NCBI GenBank assembly: GCA_004359425.1
Contig: PTEU01000001.1
Coordinates: forward strand, 1,666,823 to 1,721,702
Direction: 5' to 3'
DNA: 54,880 bases
Source: Ideonella sp. MAG2
GTDB taxonomy: Bacteria; Pseudomonadota; Gammaproteobacteria; Burkholderiales; Burkholderiaceae_C
Both the position numbers and the translations under genes were made by a program. Below, piece by piece: positions 51,258 to 54,880 of this stretch; position 1 is the stretch's first letter; each line of letters starts with the position of its first letter. Below the pieces are notes generated by a model. The model was not told the origin of the DNA, made no database searches, and saw nothing but the letters and a program-made list of their open reading frames with translations.

Positions 51258-53085
51258 CTAACCGCACACCGGGGAGGTGCTGGGACATGTGTCGAGGCGA
51301 TGCGCGGTGATGCGACGCGCGAACGCTTCGAAATCTGCGGCGGGTTGAGGGCGGCTGATGAGGTAGCCCTGCAGGATTTCGCAGTGGATGTCACGCAAAG
51401 AGGGGCAAGCCCAAGGCATGCAGGCGTTCGATGATGAGTTGCGTGGTCTGGATATCGGTCATCAGCACGCTTTCGGTCAACTCGATCTCCAGCTCACCCG
51501 GGCGCACACCCGCCTCAGCAATGGCACTGGTCAAGGTATCGAGCAGGCGGTGGTGGCGGAATTCCAAGGCCGAGACGTTGACGGCCACGGTGCCAAACAG
51601 CAGTCCGGCCTGCTTCCAAGCGGCGATTTGCTGACAGGCGTGGCGGATGGTCCAGGCACCCAGTTCGCTGATCAGGCCGCATTGCTCGGCGGCAGGGATG
51701 AAGTGGAAGGGCGACAGCAGGCCTCGCACCGGGTGTTGCCAGCGAATCAGGGCCTCGCAGCCCATCAGGGCACCGCTGCGGGCATCCACCAAGGGTTGGT
51801 AGTGCAGCACAAATTCATCGCGTTCCAGCGCCTGGCGCAGCTCCGCCTCCAACTGCAGGGCGGCCTGGAGCTGGTGATTGAATTCCTCTCTGAAGAAGCT
51901 GGTGCGAGAGCCGCCCATGCTCTTGGCCGCATACATGGCGGTATCGGCGTAACTGACCAAGGTTTCATGGTCACTGGCATCGGCCGGGTAGAAGGCCACA
52001 CCAATGCTGGCCGACACGCTGACATCACCAGCTTGCAGAGAGACGGGCTGTTCCAACTCTTTGAGCACGCGGTCGGCCGTGGCGCTGACCTGGTCCCATT
52101 GGCTGGCGTCGTGCAGCAACACGGTGAACTCGTCGCCGCTGAGGCGGGCCACCACATCCGAGCACCGCACCACGGCGCGCAAGCGCTTGGCCAGGGCCAT
52201 CAGCAGCGCATCGCCGGCCGCATGGCCGTAGGTGTCGTTCACGGGCTTGAAGCGGTCCAGGTCGATGAACAGCAAGGCCAAGCACTTGCCGTCACGTTGA
52301 GCTGTGGCAACCGCAGCGCGGGTCAACTCATTGAACAACGCACGATTGGGTAAACCTGTCAGGGTATCCTGCAAGGCCATGCGCTGCAGCTCGGCCTTTT
52401 GCCCTTCGAGTTGGTCGAACAACTCGGCCACTTGGGCATGCACCTGGTTGAGGTGGCTACCGAGTTGACCCAGTTCATCGCGGCGGTTCCAGTCCATGGG
52501 TACCACGGTGCCGCGCGAGGCCATTTGGCTGGCTTGCTGCTTGAGCCGCTCAATCGGCCCCAGCAATCGACGCGTCAAGATGACCACCAAAACCAGACCA
52601 CTGAGCAACACCTGAAGGGCCGCCAGTTGAATGGTGCCAGCCCGCCTTTCAGCCAGTGCTTTTTCGATCTGGTCTGGATCGAACCATATTTCCAGCTCAC
52701 CCAGGCGTTCGCCCTCGTGAAGGATCTCCGCTTGAAAGCGCACGCCCTGCCCGACCACTGTGCCTTGCTGAGTGAATTCCACGGGCGTGCTCAAAGGGCG
52801 TGATTCCGTCAGGCGCAAGCTGTTGACCGAGGGCTCCAGGAGCCCGCGCTTGAGCCGGTCCAGGGTGGCGGCCTCATCCATGGTCCACAGTGGGGTAACG
52901 AGGTCGGCCGTCATCAGGCCCAGCACAGCTTGGCGGTTTTGTGCCACCAAGGGCTCTTGGGCTTTGCGGGTCCAGCGCTCTTCCATCTGCCACAGCGCCG
53001 CCGTGGGCAAGATCACGGCCAAGGCAATGCCAATCAGCACCGAGGCGCGGATAGACAAGGTGGGCCAGCGGCGGATGTCAGGCAT
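51258..53085 (-). pseudogene. GGDEF-EAL c-di-GMP protein with internal deletion in the EAL domain
   Basis: The main frame (53085 to 51391) encodes an N-terminal membrane helix (SVLIGIALAVILPTAAL), a periplasmic segment, a second helix (LQVLLSGLVLVVILT), a HAMP-like region, a GGDEF domain with SGDEF at the active site, and an EAL domain (CEALIRWQHP, VAVNVSALEF, ELTESVLM). It stops after IIERLHALGLPLFA. In another frame the last EAL portion follows at once, RDIHCEILQGYLISRP, to TAG at 51258. The missing piece, some 70 codons, would carry the DDFG Asp pair, the catalytic Lys and the EGVE Glu, so phosphodiesterase activity is lost as written; cyclase could survive. The start overlaps the dacB stop by 8 bases, so the two are coupled. 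Confidence 0.85.
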
Positions 53086-54100
53086 AGCGAGCCAACCACT
53101 CAATGCAGCCATCCATCTGGCCGGTGGCCCGATCTGCTTGGGGATGATTGATCAGGGCCGTGACCACCACCACGTGGCCAGAACGGGTTTTGATGTAGCC
53201 CGCCAGCGCACGGGTGTCCATCAGGGTGCCGGTTTTGAGATAAGCCTGGCCCTGGGCAGCGCCGCCTCGCAGGCGATGCTGCATCGTACCGTCCACGCCC
53301 GCCAAAGGCAGGGAGCTGAGCAAAGCCATGCCCTGCGGGTGATAGGCAAAGCGCTCCAGCAGTGCGGCCAATGCCCGAGGCTTGGCCCGCTCCTGCCGCG
53401 ACAAACCGCTGCCGGAGTCCACCTCAATGTCGCCGCGGGCCAGGCCTTGTTGAGCCAGCCATTGCTGCATACGGCGCTGTGCTGCGGGCAAAGTGGCGGC
53501 CTGCTTGGGAAAGCCTGGTGACATGGCCAGCATCAGGTGCCGAGCAGCAAGGTTGTCGCTGGTTTTGTTGATCTCGCGCAGCAGAGCCGGCAGACGCTCA
53601 GATTGGTGAACGGCAAACAACTGCGGCGCGCGCGGGCCCACGGCCTGCTCCACCACCGCGCCAGTCAAGCGCCCGCCTACGCGGGCCCAGGCCTGGGCCA
53701 CCGCTAGGCGCGCCACCAGCCACAGGTCTCCCCATAGCGTGCCGTCGCGCAGCTCTCCATCCAAGTAGGCTGCCGTGCGCCAGCGAAACTCGGGGCCCAG
53801 CACATCCAGAGCGGCCATGGAGGTCACCAGCTTGGCCGTTGAGGCCATCTGAAAGGGCTGCTCGGCGTTGATGGCTACCAGGGGCTGGGCTTGCCCGACC
53901 ACGCGGGCATAAAGCCCCACACTGTGGCTGGGCAGGCCACAGCGTTCGGGCAGTTTGTTCAAGGCCTCGTCCAGCGCAGCCGCAGGCGCGGTGGACGGCC
54001 AACACGCGCCCGCCGCCAAGGCGGCCACGCAGTCACGCCGCCTCAAGCCCCCAAGGGCTGTAGGACGGGCTGGGGCACAATCCGCAACACTCTTCCACAT
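53078..54100 (-). CDS. dacB: D-alanyl-D-alanine carboxypeptidase/endopeptidase (S13, PBP4-like), shortened
   Basis: A penicillin-binding protein that trims or opens peptidoglycan cross-links in the periplasm. The three active-site motifs are present: SxxK in [10 protein letters not shown], SxN in [10 protein letters not shown] and KTG in YLKTGTLMD. About 340 residues remain from the ATG at 54100, against some 450-500 expected. After GDLWLVAR (near 53707), where the family normally enters its long inserted domains, the sequence jumps to [19 protein letters not shown], so about 120-150 codons seem missing in frame. It may be a natural short form or a deletion. The start is uncertain: GAGAGG abuts the ATG directly. 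A hydrophobic stretch ([11 protein letters not shown]) suggests export. Upstream gene trmB is divergent. Confidence 0.8.
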   Translation of the reverse strand: MWKSVADCAPARPTALGGLRRRDCVAALAAGACWPSTAPAAALDEALNKLPERCGLPSHSVGLYARVVGQAQPLVAINAEQPFQMASTAKLVTSMAALDVLGPEFRWRTAAYLDGELRDGTLWGDLWLVARLAVAQAWARVGGRLTGAVVEQAVGPRAPQLFAVHQSERLPALLREINKTSDNLAARHLMLAMSPGFPKQAATLPAAQRRMQQWLAQQGLARGDIEVDSGSGLSRQERAKPRALAALLERFAYHPQGMALLSSLPLAGVDGTMQHRLRGGAAQGQAYLKTGTLMDTRALAGYIKTRSGHVVVVTALINHPQADRATGQMDGCIEWLARYA

Positions 54101-54184
54101 CCTCTCAGCATGGGGCCAAGTGCTTGGGCGCAAGCGCCGAAGGTAAACCCACTTCCCCTGCCAGATATGCGTTTGCACGCCAGC

Positions 54185-54762
54185 ATGACCCCCGATTCCG
54201 ACGCCGCCCCCCCCGCCGATTCCCCTGATCCTGGCCAAGGGCCAGCTCACTCGCCCAAGCGCGGCATTCGCAGCTATGTGCTGCGCGCCGGCCGCATGGG
54301 CTCAGGGCAACAAAAGGCGCTGGCCGACCTCAGCCCCCGCTTTGTACTGCCCTACCAAGCCAGCGTGCAGGACTGGGCCGCCAGCTTTGGCCGCCAAGCC
54401 CCTGTGGTGATGGAAATTGGCTTTGGCATGGGTGCCGCCACGGCCCAGATTGCCGCCTTGCGGCCCGAGACGGACTTTGTGGGCGTGGAGGTCCACACCC
54501 CTGGAGTGGGAGCCTTGCTTAAGCGCATGGGTGAGGAGGGTTTGAGCAATCTGCGCATCATTCAGCATGACGCCGTACAGGTGCTGGAGCACATGGTGCA
54601 GCCGGGCGCTTTGGCCGGTGTGCATATCTTTTTTCCAGACCCGTGGCACAAGAAGAAGCACAACAAGCGGCGCTTGATTCAAGCCCCGCTGGTGGCCTTG
54701 CTGGCCTCGCGCCTCAGCCCAGGCGGTATCTTGCATTGCGCCACCGATTGGCAGCCCTATGC
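54185..54762 (+). CDS. trmB: tRNA (guanine-N7-)-methyltransferase (3' end not in assembly)
   Basis: Methylates G46 of tRNAs at N7 with S-adenosylmethionine. The 192 codons seen include the N-terminal [21 protein letters not shown]-binding [17 protein letters not shown], acidic strand [15 protein letters not shown], and the TrmB signature [20 protein letters not shown]; the last reads [11 protein letters not shown]. True sequence ends at about 54762; the few further codons in the open frame come from adaptor DNA. ATG at 54185 (MTPDSDAAP) or 54167 are possible starts. Divergent from dacB. Confidence 0.95.
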
Positions 54763-54800
54763 CTGTCTCTTATACACATCTAGATGTGTATAAGAGACAG
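54763..54800. other. Nextera mate-pair junction adaptor (sequencing artefact)
   Basis: CTGTCTCTTATACACATCT (54763-54781) is the 19-bp Tn5 mosaic end, followed head-to-head by its complement AGATGTGTATAAGAGACAG (54782-54800). This 38-base unit is the circularisation junction of Nextera mate-pair libraries and is not genomic. Confidence 0.98.
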
Positions 54801-54880
54801 CGCTGGTGCCCAGCATGCCATGCAGCTTGTCGAGCAAGGGCTGCAAGTGCCGCCCGAGCACGCCCCCCGCATCCAGCCCG
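54801..54880 (+). other. Chimeric duplicate of 48517-48596
   Basis: All 80 bases after the adaptor match 48517-48596, inside the WYL regulator gene, in the same orientation. This is the start of the same circularised fragment whose end is at 54762, and it should be trimmed. Confidence 0.97.

Noticed and set aside
54763..54793. C-terminal codons CLLYTSRCV as part of trmB
   Set aside because: They are translated from the Nextera adaptor and not from genomic DNA.
1..54880. CRISPR array, prophage or integrative element
   Set aside because: No regularly spaced repeats, integrase, phage structural genes or paired attachment sites were seen; the tRNA-Gly gene has no partial copy in the window.

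Overview
The window is high-GC DNA from a betaproteobacterium, order Burkholderiales and most likely family Comamonadaceae. Evidence: the chromosomal neighbourhoods rpmG / fatty acid desaturase / rsmB / purN and DUF3460 / scpA, the MoxR, CoxE-type VWA, TamA and TamB genes, and many two-domain c-di-GMP proteins. Most of it is ordinary housekeeping chromosome: three aminoacyl-tRNA synthesis or tRNA-related genes (trpS, metG, trmB), rRNA methylation, a ribosomal protein, a tRNA-Gly gene, purine synthesis, a condensin subunit, outer-membrane assembly and several peptidases.

Layout. 0-3.4 kb: end of rpmG, a structured repeat element that has replaced the 3' end of a fatty acid desaturase gene, rsmB and purN. 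3.5-6.9 kb: trpS-eamA-sseA operon, then a universal stress protein gene preceded by two FNR/ANR-like boxes. 6.9-9.6 kb (minus): ZIP metal transporter, dienelactone hydrolase-type protein, glycine-rich membrane protein. 9.7-14.6 kb: metG, a SulP transporter, DUF3460, scpA. 14.7-20.1 kb (minus): NarL-type regulator, MaoC hydratase, orphan peptide-binding protein, metal-binding HMA protein, HD-GYP phosphodiesterase, di-haem cytochrome c. 20.3-34.9 kb: a plus-strand series (MoxR ATPase, GNAT, broken S9 peptidase, VWA protein, tamA, tamB) split by two tandem minus-strand EIIC-EAL fusion genes. 35.3-46 kb: RhlE-type helicase, M3 peptidase, an oxidoreductase, yaeQ, prolyl oligopeptidase, GNAT, TonB-dependent receptor, aspartic protease. 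46-54.8 kb: a damaged oxidoreductase/phosphotransferase pair, a WYL regulator divergent from an unknown protein with two matching operators between them, a histidine phosphatase, tRNA-Gly(CCC), a damaged GGDEF-EAL gene, dacB and truncated trmB.

Most interesting biology: (1) two tandem membrane proteins that join a complete lactose/cellobiose-type PTS EIIC permease domain to an intact EAL c-di-GMP phosphodiesterase domain, with no EIIA or EIIB gene nearby; with the HD-GYP and GGDEF-EAL genes they make this a c-di-GMP-rich region. (2) A WYL-type regulator with two perfect 8-bp inverted-repeat operators shared with a divergent, poorly characterised gene. (3) A roughly 0.28-kb element with two inverted, covarying hairpin modules that truncates a desaturase. 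(4) A TrpRS with a four-cysteine, probably Fe-S-binding, C-terminal motif.

Caution on sequence quality: positions 54763-54800 are the 38-bp junction adaptor of a Nextera mate-pair library, and the last 80 bases duplicate 48517-48596 exactly, so the true sequence ends at about 54762. Four genes (S9 peptidase, 3-hydroxyisobutyrate dehydrogenase-like, GGDEF-EAL, dacB) appear to have internal deletions; given the adaptor, assembly error must be excluded before they are called pseudogenes.
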